Shown: positions 46,396 through 59,089, numbered from the stretch's first letter. The stretch: DNA of 64,000 nt from Solanum dulcamara (GCF_947179165.1 NC_077248.1:55723732-55787731); one strand, 5' to 3'. Program-made: numbers and translations. Notes: generated by a model not told the origin, from the sequence alone.

Positions 46396-47860
46396 TAAGG
46401 AAAGAAACTAACCTTAACCAAAATTCACACTTACTAAACTTTGAATACAACTGACGGTGCTTGAGAATTTGCAACATAATCTTCAAATGATCGGCATGAT
46501 CTTTCTCACTCCGACAGTAGATCAAAATATCATCAATGAACACAATAACGAACATAACCAAGTATTGCTTGAACAACCTATTAGTCAAATCCATAAAAGT
46601 TGCAAGAGCATTCATTTGTCCAAAAGACATAGCCAAGAATTCAAAGTCACCATATCGTGTTCTAAAAGTCATCTTCAGAATGTCACATTCCCTTACTTGG
46701 AATTGATGATAACTCTATAGAAGATCAATCTTTGAAAAGTAACTTTCTCCTTGAAGTTGATCATACAAGTCATCAATCTTTTGAATGAAATACGTATTCT
46801 TAATTTTGACTTTGTTTAATTTCCGATAATTAATACACATACAAAGAGAACCATCCTTCTTTCTAAAAAAGAGAACTGGAAAACCCCATGGAGATATACT
46901 CAATCTAATAAAAGTCTTATCTATAAGATCCTTCAGCTAATCCCTTTAATTCCTATAATTCTGCCGGGGCCATTCAATAAGGAGGAATAGAGATAGACTG
47001 GGTATCGAGGAGGAGTCGATACCAAACTCTATTTTTCTTTCGCGAGGAACACTTGAGAGATCGTCAGGGAAAACTTCTGGAAAGTCATTAACAACTGAAA
47101 CTAACTCAAGAGTAGGAATTTCAGAATTAGTACCTCTAACCCTGACTAGATGATAGATGTAGCCTTTGGAAATCATTTTCTGAGCTGTAGGGAATGAAAT
47201 GAATTTACCCTTAAATACGGAACTGCTACCTTTTTATACTAGGACTGGTTCATTAGGAAATTGAAACTTGACTACATGGGTCCTACAACAAATAGAGGCA
47301 TAACAACCATGAAGCCAATCCATACCGAGAATAACATCTAAATCGGTCATATCAAGCTCTATAAGATTAACTGAGGTAATTTAATGAAAAACTAAAACTG
47401 GACAATTTTTATATACTCTTTTAGACACAAATGAAGCACCAAAAAGAATATAGACCGAAAAAGGCTCTAGCAAGATCTCAGGACTAAAAATAAGAGCCTG
47501 TTTGGATAAGCTCTTTTTAAGCTGCTTCTTTAACTTGGAAATTCTAGATTTTCATTTTCAGCTTTTTTTAAAGTTGTTTTGCCTTTAAATGAGTGTTCAA
47601 AAGCACTTTCATAATTTACCCAAACACCATAAAAGAGCTTAAAAGTTATTTTTAACTTTAAAAGTACCTAAAATAAGCCTATCAAAACAAGCTCTAAATC
47701 ACATAGCTAAGATAAGGAGTAACAATGATAGAGTAGCACCTAGATCTAAAAATGCATATATATTAAAATCAAAGACTTTCAACATACCCGTGACCACTTT
47801 GTGGAGCTTATCCACCTTGAGTAGTCTGACCTTGAGGACACCCTTTTCTCCCCTTGTTAG
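46396..47860 (-). pseudogene. pol fragment (RT and protease) of a second chromovirus, C
   Basis: On the minus strand, from right to left: protease strand FNIYAFLDLGATLSLLLL (about 47710-47765), interrupted by a MITE, then SPEILLEPFSVYILFGASFV and LIELDMTDLDVILGMDWLHG (47300-47370), linker [20 protein letters not shown] (47117-47176), RT blocks [20 protein letters not shown] with [14 protein letters not shown] (46803-46900), [40 protein letters not shown] (46613-46672) and [16 protein letters not shown], ending at [15 protein letters not shown] where it meets the chromovirus 3' LTR. RNase H and integrase are missing. Closely related in sequence to the element at 36778. Confidence 0.88.
47494..47694. 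mobile_element. PIF/Harbinger-type (Tourist-like) MITE, 201 bp, TSD TAA
   Basis: Inverted ends GAGCCTGTTTGGATAAGCTC (left) and GAGCTTGTTTTGATAGGCTT (reverse complement of the right end), flanked by TAA at 47491-47493 and 47695-47697. A 3-bp TAA/TTA duplication and such ends fit Tourist-like MITEs mobilised by PIF/Harbinger transposases. It has no coding capacity. It sits inside the protease region of fragment C, and removing it rejoins the protease reading. Confidence 0.85.
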
Positions 47861-48873
47861 AGTATTTGGAGACTTTATGCCCTATCTTACCACATCCAAA
47901 GCATGCACCCGTTTCTACCAAACATTTACCTCCATGGTTTCTTCCACACTTGGTACACTTAGGAAGAGTGAGTTTTGTTGCTTTACCACCTTGAGCATTA
48001 GGGGTGAAGGCCCTATCTTTATCTAATCTTTGACCCGGAGATTGTGAAGAACCTTGGCCTTGAAACTTTTGGCCACAGTGGAAACGGACATTACCACCAC
48101 CCGATTTAGGTTGAGTAAACCCACCTTCATAATGAGCCCTCTTAGACTCTCTTACTTTCCTTCACTTAAGCTTCTCCCTTTCAATTTTTTCGGTATAAGT
48201 CATAAACCTAGAAATATTCGTCTCTTTGATGAGCATAGTGGTTCAGCATTGGTTTATCACTAAGTCTGATACACCCGAAATAAGCTTACTCATTTGGGCA
48301 TGAGGGTCGGCCAACAAAGAAGGAGCATATTTGAACAACTTGATGAACTTAAGGGCATATTCCCTCACACCTATTTTTCCTTGCTTGAGGTTGATAACCT
48401 CTAACTCCTTCGCCTCTCTCAACTCAAGTGGGAAGAAGTAGTCAAGAAATGCAACTTTGAAATACTCCCAACCTATAGGACCCTCTTCAACCATTTCAAC
48501 ATTCCATTGATTGTGCCACACTTGAGCAATACCTTTGAGGTTGTAGGCCGCCAATTTCTCCTTCTCTTCCAAAGACACTCCTATGATATCCACGATCTTA
48601 TACAATTCATCAATAACGTCTCGGGGATCCTCATCAACCTTGGATCCATGAAACTCAGGAGGGTTCATCCTTGCAAAGTCTCTAACCCTTGAAAACAGAG
48701 TAGGAATATTTAGAGGAGTAACTACCCTTTGGTTCACATGAGTAGTCACATCTTGGGTTAGCATATGAAAAGTTGCCTAGAACTATGCATTAGTCACTTG
48801 TTCATTCAAAGGGTCATTTAAAACTTGTTTCTCCTCTTTGAAGTTTCTTTGTACATGAGCTCTTCTTGGAGGC
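47861..48873 (-). pseudogene. gag: gag of chromovirus fragment C
   Basis: Starts near 48873 with PPRRAHVQRNFKEEKQ, the proline-arginine N terminus usual for these Gags, with the start codon replaced by GTG or lost. Two stops precede an open part (48243-48764) containing MNPPEFHGSKVDEDPRDVID, LAAYNLKGIAQVWHNQW and FLDYFFPLELREAKELEVIN, the retrotransposon Gag capsid domain. The nucleocapsid end reads ETGACFGCGKIGHKVSKY (about 47865-47925), a CCHC knuckle whose last cysteine has become tyrosine. It abuts the family B LTR at 48880 with no leader or primer site between them, so the junction is not an original element structure. Confidence 0.88.
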
Positions 48874-48879
48874 ACAAAT

Positions 48880-51123
48880 TTTCATGACTCGAAGTTGGGT
48901 TTGATGGAACTCATCTCAACCCACTAAGATAAGTCAGCCTGAAACCCAATGAAAAGTAAATGCATAAGAAAATAAAATAAATCAAACTTTAAATTAATCA
49001 AAAATAGATAAATAAACTTAAATACCCCAAGATTGGTTGTCACGAATATAAGCCACAAATACATTACCGGAGTATAAAAGGAAATATAGTCACAATGTCT
49101 TTATCTCTATAATAGGACTAAAATATAATAAAAGAGTAAGAGGTGTCCACAGGTTGGATGAAACAGCTACCTAAACACTCAAAATGATAGCCTTGGATGT
49201 GATAGAAAATACTAGGAGATCAAGCAGGTCCGGGATAACAACCGACACAAGTATAGAAGCAAGGGGTGAGTACCAAAAATCATGGTACTTAGCAAGTGGA
49301 AAAATAAAACTTAGACGAGTTCAATAGATTTAATTACTCTTGTCCTCCCAACCGAACCTTCTTAACTACCACTATATAAAACCAACTCAACTCTACACTT
49401 TGTCGAATAACAAAAATAATACAATCCACGAATGCTCATCAATAGTCTCATCAAATGAATTATATCAAGTCAAGTTCAGCATATACAGAGCAATAAGGGG
49501 TAAATACAAATTCATAAATATCATAAAGATGTGATGCAATGCAATGAAATGATGCATGTATATCCTATCGGTACACATACGCTAAATTATAGTTTGAAAC
49601 CCATGGGGGACATTTCTATCCATGTAACTGCCACGGAGTGTGTGGCCTGTCCCCTCAATATACATTCCTTCTATGGAGCATATGGCCCGACCTCTTGTGT
49701 TTTATAATACCTATCACGAAGCGTGTGGCCCGACTCTTTTGTTTCATAATACCTGTCATGGAGCATGTGGCCCGACCCGTCTGTTTCATACCATTTCCAG
49801 TCTCAGCACAGTATATCAGAACCAATGCAATCAATTAATGTTCATATAATTCACAATAATAACATGATATGAACAATAAATCTTCACATCTCATAACAAT
49901 AGTCATTTCATATGTCCAAAATAAGTGAATAATCTCATCACATTGATCACACCAATACACGTCATTAGATTGCAATTTTATACCCCTCGTCCCCATTTTA
50001 AAAGTTAATCATACAGTCAATAAAATAGTCCAATTTTCATTACTCCCCAACACACATAACAAGGAAATACTAGCATCTACAAGCTTAAACTAAGGTTTAG
50101 AAGTTTACTTGCCTTAGCTAAATCACGGTCACTCAACCACTGGAGCCTTCACTTTTTGAATAGTATCCGAAACACCACAATCTAATCAAATAAATAGTCA
50201 CAAAAAGATTTCAAAGCCAACAACACACATATTATTATATGTCTAGCTTATACCCAAAAACTCACCCAAATTCTATAGTCAATTTCCTACATCTCAAGTC
50301 TAGGGTTAAGCCTCAACTTCTTCCAATAATGTAAATTTAATTATATTCATATAATATATTACACATTTTAATTACATATCTCAATATATCAAAACTTGAA
50401 TTATAATGTGATATTGTAAGAAAATTTAAAAATAATATCAATAAATAAATAGGAACTAACATCAAAGTTACCATATCAGTAACTCAACTTGACAAAACCC
50501 AAACTGCAAATCCTTAAACCTAACATCAAAACTACCTCATATACACCCAATCATTACATTATGTATATACATGTGCATATAACCATCCAATTATTAGCCA
50601 TGATCACTGCACAATGATTGGGTATAATCATTCTACAATGATTACCCTCTACTACCCATAAACTTATTTCTCACCAAGTCCAAAACGTTACCAGGTACAT
50701 TAGTTTCCCTTATTTCTTTTCAATTCAAATTCTATTATTTCTCTTTCACAAAAAATATTATAATAATAATATATGATCCAACGCATATACACAAACCAAG
50801 AATTTAGAGGTATGGTTGATTTACCTGAAGCACTTGCAGCCGCTCTTTGTCGTCCTATGTGTATGTCTTCTCGCCTAATTTATTTTTTCTAAATAAAATA
50901 ATTATGTACTAAAAGTGGATAACCCTACTAACTTATTTTAATAAATAAATGGTATAGAATATTAAATAAATTAATAATTTTGCCCACCAATAAAATTAAT
51001 TATCTAAATCACCAATTAACTATAGTTACCGAATAGTTCAAAATGCCCAAATTAAATTTAAGAAATGGGTCTTTTATAAAAGAGAGAGGAATTGTTCTCA
51101 AAATGACCTAACGGGTCATTACA
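48880..51123 (-). mobile_element. 3' LTR of minus-strand element B, 2.24 kb
   Basis: On the minus strand begins TGTAATGACCC at 51123 and ends near 48880 with ...GTCATGA followed by a decayed terminus. The first part of the + strand copy matches 55188-56128 (blocks CTCATCTCAACC(C/T)ACTAAG, ACTAGGAGATCAAGCAGGT), and the whole matches the copy at 31579-35773. Contains several GGAGCGTGTGGCCCGACC-like repeats (49635-49780). Frames at 49340-49849 are within these. Confidence 0.88.
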
Positions 51124-54100
51124 TCATCCACCACTAAAAACAATGTTCATCCTCGAACATAAAGAAAGAGAAGGAAGAATAACCGACATTATCAAAAGGC
51201 TGAGTTATGATCTTCCAGAGTCGGTGTTCATCCCTCCAAGTGAGCTCCTCCTTAAAACCAATCCATCATGATCAACCACTAAGAACTGGACTTTCGAATC
51301 AAACTTTGACATATTTACAAATCAGGAGTGATTACCAAGCCACAAGCTAATCCATGATCCAATTTGAATAGAAACCCATTGAATTATAACACAACCACCA
51401 AGGCGAATATTTTCCCACATAACCACAATAACATTTTTAATCAGTACCGGATATAATTAGAAGTAAATTTGAACAAACACCTCATACTCATAATGTGCAA
51501 CCCATCACATATCTTGTCAAGATTTCATTCTCACAGCCAAATCTTCCCACAAGCTTAAGTTATAAAAAATATTGATCTTTAGACATTGGGTATTCAGCAT
51601 GGGTGAATCAAATTTATCTAATCCAAAGAAGGAAATGATCGAGTAACTTCCTAGAGAGCAACACACCCAAGCATGTAAAACCTCTAACGACACTATTAGA
51701 GATGGTAAACCAGTAGATGTGATTGTAAACAACCCTAAAGAGCGGTAAGACTAGACCCAATAGGCCCCACTTTTAATTATACATAGCCAAAATGTGATCT
51801 TAATGATGAGATGAATCTTAAGACTCTCAGATAACTGTAAGTATTCGTGGTGGCTCTTTTATAAATTCTCATAAGCAAAGTTATGCGTGTAGAACTACTG
51901 ACATACTTCAACTATCCCAAATAACACCAAATCTGCCACAACTGAAATAACCAAGTTTGAAAAGCATCCTACCCTACCAAAAGGACATCACAGGATTGAT
52001 ACACCCAATCCACCACTAGGGATCCATCTACCGAAGTAGAAATATGTGTGGGCATAAGTAGGGAATCATACTCTAAATCATGCCCAAAACAAAGTAGGAA
52101 CACGTATGGTTACATAACAATGCACGAAACTAAGGTCAAATAACATAAGATACTTCTTTCATTGTGTCCATATCAAATACTTCTATTCATTTGACCCCAT
52201 CTTTTTGATTTTTAGCTACCCATAATCAATCAATCTGGTCCCCATTACAATCATATGCATACTCGATTTAGCTTCTCATAGTACTCCACTAAAGCCAACA
52301 CTCTCAATACTAACAAAATATCATAGCCACGCCAGCCATTTAGCTTACTCCCAAACTGTTACTAGTATCAAAGTCTTCTTAGCAACACATTGTCACCTCC
52401 AAATAATTCAAATTATGGCTCCATCTCTTTCTATTTAATTATTCCATGATAGATAAGGGGCATACCCAAGGATCATACCGCTAATTTCAAATCTAACAAT
52501 ACTTTCCCATGTAGGTATAGATATTGAATCACACCTAATGTCAGCTCCACGCAATATCTTACATACCAAATTTCAACTACCATTTAAACCATCATATACT
52601 TCATACCGAAACTTAGAGAGATTCTTGGTCACCCCAATAATTATGTATACTATGGGCACATAAGCTCTATTTACCATCATGTATCTATGTAACGCATCAT
52701 AATAGCCTATATAGTCCTATCAACAGAGTAGTTCCAATCGCCTAAAAAATCCTCAATAACCGCGTAGAACTATAAGTCCATTCTGTAGTGCTTCCATAAG
52801 TCACCTACCATAATTTGAGCAATCTAGACCCACATAAAATACAAAATCTTCCATACATCACCGTTTATCACCCAAATCAAAACCAAATCTTTCGAGAAGT
52901 CAATGATATATCCCTCATAAGTCTATACAAACTAGTCCACATTGCATGGTCATATCTGAACCCAAAGGCAAAGATTCATACAACCTTCAACTCTGAACCA
53001 AGGGTCTATACAAGATGTCTTATTCCTTCACCTTTCTTAGATTCTTTTCATGACGCAAATTCCAAATATCTTGAACCCTTTAATATACCAGACCCTTATT
53101 CCTTTTGCTAACTCGTTTACCAATCTTAATTCCTTTGACCAATGACCCATGACATTTTTACCTCATCTTATAAATAAAAACTTTAATTAAAGCCCTATCT
53201 TAGGCATTTTAAGGATCAAAAGTAACAAACTCGACAATTCAAATCTTGTACAAGTCCTTTTAATTGCTCAATACTCTACACAATCGATAAATTTCCACCA
53301 CACCAGTCTATAGTTTGACGAAACCTACTACCACAATGTAGACTTACAATGAACAACTTGAATTTTGAATTTCATCCATGTAACCCAATCCCCTTATCTA
53401 TCAACATTAGCTCATACCATGAATACTTTTATGAATTCATGTATCTTAGCTTATCATTGATCACCTCTCCATCGACCTTATCATATTCTTTGTTAAAATC
53501 CAATTGTACCAATTACCAAACTTGAAACCATAAAAGAACTTATTACCACACTCGAGTCAAACGCCTGTAGACTTATTTCTCAAAACTTATCCAATATTTT
53601 TTTAATTCGTATGAATAACATGTAACACTATTACCATAATTAGAGAAAAACAAATGAAACCACGTATCTCTGAATCTAATTATCCACTCTCTCTCCCTTG
53701 AACCAGAGTAAATATCATTGTTCTCTCCTCCTTCCAAAGGCTAAACTATATCCCACTAATTCATTTCATTTATGAGTCTAGATTATTTCAATTCTATTTG
53801 ACCGGTGTCTCAACAAATTCTATGACTTTCCATATGACCATGCTACTCACCAAAATTTAGATACCCACAAATCCTTATTATAATATCCAATCTATTTAAC
53901 CAAAACTCCTTAATGTATGGTTGCATTTTGATAACAATCCATGATTTTTTATAACTGTTATGCTCAATAACCATTGTCATTATCTCGAATTCAACCTTTT
54001 CAATCAATATGACACCTTAAACCCAGTTATACCAATCAAATTCAAAGGACTAACCCAATTCTATAAGCACTTTTTCTCACTAAAATTCTCAATTGCCTTC

Positions 54101-55172
54101 ACACAAGTATACTCACTGCTACTTTCTTTGCCCATAAGCTTGTTATTTCGATATCAAGCCACTCCCTTGGAGTTTAAAGTTAAATTACAAGTCCTCATTT
54201 GGAATCCTAAGGATACATTTCAAAACCTAAATTCATTAATCATACCAAAGATCTACCACTAAAATCTTCCTTATAAACAATGTTTATCGTCCGTAGTAAC
54301 AAACTAGTTGGTTTCTCAAATGTGAATGCCACATCGAATCTCATTATACGAGCATGGGATACAATTGATAATTCTTAAGTATTTAGTATTCACACTTGAT
54401 AATTGACATATTCATTTTCATACACCACTAGTACCATACCATGAAAGTCCAGTAGATCCACTACAAGAGCTCATTACACCCATCGAAATGTTCGTACCTA
54501 GATAGTCTACACCTTCCTAGCCATTATGTAATTGCCATATAGTATCAAAAAACTTTAGTCTTCAGTCAAAAGAGATTTTCATCCTTTTGTAGGTTAGGTC
54601 AATAGTAGAAGCAACAGAACCTATAACCCTAACCAAGTAACCAAAGGTATTACCATAGTAGACGCATTATAACCCTTCTTAATATACACCCACTATATGA
54701 AACCACTATAGAAATTCTGATCTTGATTGCTACAACATTATCTCCTTCATACACTACCCAAGACGTTCATGAAATCTCACAACCATTGTTACTCCTTCTA
54801 TACAATATCCTCAAAATACATCATTGAACAACAACCTTACTCACTCTTTCCAAATTGTGGCGTATTATAAGTCCAACCACGCATCCTTTCCATAAGACTA
54901 TCACTTCAGCCTTAAAATCATATATATACTACGTGATCACATTTAAACTGTAAGCACGTAGAATCAAGCATGAGTCACCACTATAAGTGAGAGAATGAAG
55001 TAAAGTGATAGGAGTTAAATCAGAACAAGAACGCATGATAGAGAATCAAGAAGTGAATATCCTTCCTAACAGTATTCATAGCCTCTCAAAGATAAGTACA
55101 GACGTGTCCGTACCAATCCTCAAGACTCTACTTAGTCTTGGCTTGTATACACATAAGAACGATGAACTCGGG
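51124..55172 (-). mobile_element. Internal region of element B, no recognisable gag or pol
   Basis: About 4 kb between the two LTRs. Next to the 3' LTR the minus strand has ATGTTCGAGGATGAACATTG and AGTGGTGGATGA, the polypurine-tract region of this lineage. Next to the primer site is the leader with CTTATCTTTGAGAGGCTATG (55077-55097) shared with G1 and D. The rest has stops in every frame. I found no zinc knuckle, DTG, FIDD, or integrase motif on either strand. Frames at 51517-51732, 52815-53111 and 53960-54262 match nothing. Confidence 0.65.
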
Positions 55173-55184
55173 GCTTTGATACCA
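55173..55184 (-). promoter_or_regulatory. Primer binding site of element B
   Basis: On the minus strand TGGTATCAAAGC, one change from the perfect site at 39128-39139, separated by three bases from the LTR end TGTCATGACC at 55188. It fixes the orientation and shows that 55188 onward is the 5' LTR. Confidence 0.88.
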
Positions 55185-55187
55185 TTT

Positions 55188-56128
55188 TGTCATGACCAAA
55201 ATCTGGGTGTGATGGTACTCATCTCAACCTACTAAGATAATTCAACCTAAAATCCAATGGAAAGTAAATGCGAAAGAAAATGAAATGAATCAAACTTTAA
55301 ATTAATCAAAAATAGCTAAATAAACTTAAATACCCCAAGATTAATTATCACGTGTACAAGCCACTAATACGTTACCAAAGTATGAAAAAAAATACATTCA
55401 CAATATCTTTGTCTCTAGAATAAGACTAAAACTTAATAAAATAGCAAGATGTGTCTGCTAGATGAATGCAACAACTACCTCAACACTCGAAATGACAGCC
55501 TTGAATGTGGTAGGAAACACTAGGAGATCAAGCAGGTATAGGAGTACCAAACATAAAGTACTCCCAAGTGGAAAACTAAAACTAAGCAAAGTTCAATAGA
55601 TATAAGTACTCATTTCCTCCCAACCGAACCTTCTTAACTACAACCTACATAAAATTAGCTCAACTCTACACTTTGTACAATAACAATAATAATACATTCC
55701 ACGAAGACACATCAATAGTCTCATCAAATAAATCATATCAAGTCAAGTTCAGTATATATAGAGCTATAAGGGGTAAACACGAATTCACAAATATCAAAAA
55801 GATGCGATGCAATGCAATAAAATGATGCATGTCTCTCCTATTGGTACATATATGTTGAATAACAATTTGGAACCCATGGGGGAAATTTCTATCCATGTAA
55901 CCTTCCACAAAGCGTATGGCCCGTCCCCTCAATATACATATCCTGCCAAGGAGCGTATGGCCTGACCCTTTTATTTCATTATACCTGCCATGGAGCGTGT
56001 GTCCCGATTCTTTTATTTCATATCATTTCCAGTCTCAGCACAGTATATCATAACCAATGAAATTAATTCATGTTCATATAATTCACGATAATAACACGAT
56101 ATGAACAATAATTTTTCACATCTCATAT
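55188..56128 (-). mobile_element. 5' LTR of element B, truncated to ~940 bp
   Basis: Matches 48880-49895 of the 3' LTR, starting at the primer-site end. Similarity stops near CACATCTCAT at about 56128, where unrelated sequence begins, so the upstream 1.2 kb (with the promoter) is gone. Frames at 55738-55932 and 56013-56264 lie across the repeats of the GGAGCGTATGGCC kind. Confidence 0.85.
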
Positions 56129-56710
56129 TAATACTTCTTAAACTCACATTCTTCATTTTTCTTTGTAAACATATAGGGCAAGTTCTAGACATCCAAATAT
56201 AAAAAGGAATACAACAACACCTTACACACGCATGGCATATATTTAAATTAAGAAGGTTCTCCATAGACTCTCAACCAAGCAATAGCGGTAATACATAATT
56301 AAGCATAAGTCACATAGAATCTAAAAAATGAGCTTAGGTGTCTCCAACATAGTCATCACATTTCAGATCATGCTTTCACATTTAAAACTTGCCTCATGCA
56401 GTCGTGTAGACTAGAAAAACACCTTAAAATACAAAAAGACATAAACATTGATAAGCATACCCTTAAGACGGTTGTCATCCATCTAACATAAAGCAGCTTC
56501 ATTTAACTATGAATTCTAATTGACTCTAAGATACAAGACTCGACTCTCTTATTTTTTTTGTAAAGTCAAGGGGACTAACCTCGTCCAAAGAACCGCAAAC
56601 AAATTTTTAGGAACCCCAAAAAAATAACTAATACAACCAAAAATCAAACATATTTACACAAAAAATCATACCCCACTCCACACTTAAACTTTAGCATTGT
56701 CCATAATGCT
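56129..56710. other. Sequence between element B and the plant transposon-protein ORF
   Basis: About 580 bases without coding signal. By position it is the 3' untranslated part of the minus-strand Athila-like element whose ORF ends near 56711. No LTR terminus was recognised. Confidence 0.4.
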
Positions 56711-57964
56711 TCAAAAGTCAATTGCTAATATAAAATAGGGTAGGGTGAGGAACTTCCCTAATGAGTCCTCCATAATGTCGTTAGCTCTGGGGTCCTTAAG
56801 AGGTAGAGGTTGGTCATCCTCCTCCTCTAAAATAGAATCTATGTCGGACCTGGTATATAATATTTCCTCATCAATGGGGACATTATCATAGGTGGGCTCA
56901 AAGAAATTAGGCCCATTTCCTAATACCTCCATGGCATGTTAATTTAAAGGATATTTCCTTTTGAGCTCGGCTATTTTCTCCCTCGTAGATATCAAGTACC
57001 TATTTTTATGGTGCAACATCTCAAGCCCATACATGCAGGCCATGATAAGATCATCCCTCTTGTTTCACTCCACTATGGTGAGGGTAGGCCTATGAATGGA
57101 GTCTGGTACCTTAATATTTTTCAAATCAATATAAATAGGACTAGGGATCCATGTAGGCCAACCCTTCTTCGGACAGCCCTGCATTCTTATATAGCCGGGT
57201 AATCATCCCACTAAATACATACCTCCTTCTCTGATGTATTTTGGCTTTTCGTATGGCAGATTTCAGTACAACTCTCACATTAATTTCAATTCCCTTCATA
57301 AGAGAATACACCCAATAGATATGATCCCTCGTGAAATCAGCATAATGCAGGCCCAAGATGAAGCAGCTCATGACAATTTTCAGCCATACGTGCACTTCCT
57401 TGTTCAAGTGGGCATATTAACAGGTCTGTGGTAACATTGTTGACCATGATGAGTTCATTTAGCCGTAGACCAGCTACCACACAAAGTGTGTCTGATGTCC
57501 TAGTGTGGTGGGTGAATTTTGAAATCAGTCAGCACAACAGGTGATAATTTAATAGTCCCTAATAGCTCATTTAATGCTAATAGAGTGAGAGGTACATCAA
57601 CCCCTCGCACATTCACAAAATACCAATGTGCATCAGGTTGCCAATTGTCATAAAACTCCCACACAGTATCCAAATTACACTCTAGTCGATCAACAAAGAC
57701 AAACTCCAGGTGGAGTTCCTGAATATGTATGATGATTTAAGGGAACTCTCGCTCCAAACTTTCATCATCTATACACACATTGGAGAAGTATTTTGTCTCC
57801 ATGCTCTCTAATACTAGTTCTTTCCTGTTGTGTTGACTTCTTGTATTCCACAACGACATATTTAACCTTATGGATCGATGCTGAGGAACAGACCCCTTAC
57901 AATGAACCCTTTTTTAGTTGCTTGGGGAAGCGAGCTCTTTTCCAGGTGTGTGGGTTCCAGACAT
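56711..57964 (-). pseudogene. Third ORF, 'putative plant transposon protein' type, broken
   Basis: On the minus strand from ATG at 57964 (MSGTHTPGKELASPSN, stop), the readable pieces are SMETKYFSNVCIDDESLERE, LHLEFVFVDRLECNLDTVWE then FYDNWQPDAHWYFVNVRGVD and VPLTLLALNELLG (about 57540-57720), VWLKIVMSCFILGLHYADFT then RDHIYWVYSLMKGIEINVRV and YVFSGMITRLYKNAGL (57141-57400). An acidic C-terminal part (SDIDSILEEEDDQPLPLKDP) ends near 56711 after a short charged helix (NRYLISTREKIAELKRKYPL). The pattern (a VRG block, an ALNELLG block, a LIxxLCxxAGV-like block) is that of the plant-specific domain annotated as putative transposon protein. Its function is unknown. It lies 3' of the pol at 59090-61465 in the same direction, the place where Athila elements carry an extra ORF. 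Several stops make it a pseudogene. Confidence 0.65.
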
Positions 57965-59089
57965 AATTTGCTGGACATAGAAAACACTGAAGTTAGTGTT
58001 TAAAATTCACTCCACAAGAGCCCACCCCATAATTATGCAATATCACAGTCTGCACAAAACAAAAGGATACCTATACTACCCCTCTTCCTATACTTCTGCC
58101 CACATCAATTTCATATCAATTCACAATTTTTTTATTGACTCTACTCAAGAATTCATGACAATATCAATTTAGACCACTGAATCACTCATCTAATTTTTTT
58201 GTTACTCAGACTTCACACAACAACTAATTTTGTCCACCCTAGCAATGAATTTAAAATCTCCAAAGTTTAAGAGTCACTTTAAGTAAGTAATATATTCATG
58301 GGTACCATATAGTAGGTCCAAAAACTTAATTTCTTTCCCCATGAATATATTTTCAAAATTTGTAATCAATTACATAGAAATAACTCAAAAGAACATAAAC
58401 TCACATGAATCTACTCCAAATATTCGTCCAAAGAGAGAACATAAGAAGTTAGACACATACCTTGAGTGATTAGAATGAATAAACTAGAAGAACTTGAGGA
58501 AGAAATCCATCTCTACGACACGGATTTAGAGTTGAAAAGTCTAGGGCTTAGGGAGGGGGGAGTGTTTTTTGTGTGTTTCTCAGTGAATTGCTTGAAGGAA
58601 TGGGGAAAAAAGGATGAAATTAGGGTTAAAAGGGGATTGGGGTCAGGTTATTTGGGTAAAAGACGGGTAAAACAAGTCTTTTTAATGAAATTTAAAAATA
58701 ACTCACTAGGTCTGTGACACAGGGACGTCACGGACTTCACTGTTTTCCCGCCTTGTGTTTTTCCTATCAAAGCATAAGTTTAGACCTCATGTATGCAATG
58801 CGGAGACATCGCGAATTCCACTATTTCTGCATCAAAAAAATTCTTTGCTTACAATTTACAAAAAAAAACTAACTATTACCCTATGTGACAAGAAAAGTAA
58901 AAAAATGCACAAAAATAATAAATAAAAATAAAAACCAAAACAACTTAAGCTTAAAACAAAGAAAAAGCTAGAAAAATATTACTAATACAAATGATCATGG
59001 GTTGCCTCCCGTGTAGCTCCTAATTTAACATCGCGATATGACTTAGCTCATGCATCATTCACATATTAAGTTCACACACTTTTTTTCTT
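57965..59089 (-). other. Spacer between pol and the third ORF
   Basis: No convincing coding. On the plus strand GGGTTGCCTCCCGTGTAGC (58999-59017) followed by an ATTTAACATCGCG-like run is a motif I have seen repeatedly in Athila/Tat elements. GGACGTCACGGACTTC (58722-58737) is of LTR/UTR type. The 83-codon frame at 58466-58717 has no family. Confidence 0.45.

Noticed and set aside
53960..54262. 100-codon plus-strand frame inside element B
   Set aside because: Antisense to the element, no motif, and low-complexity hydrophobic composition typical of AT-rich noncoding DNA.
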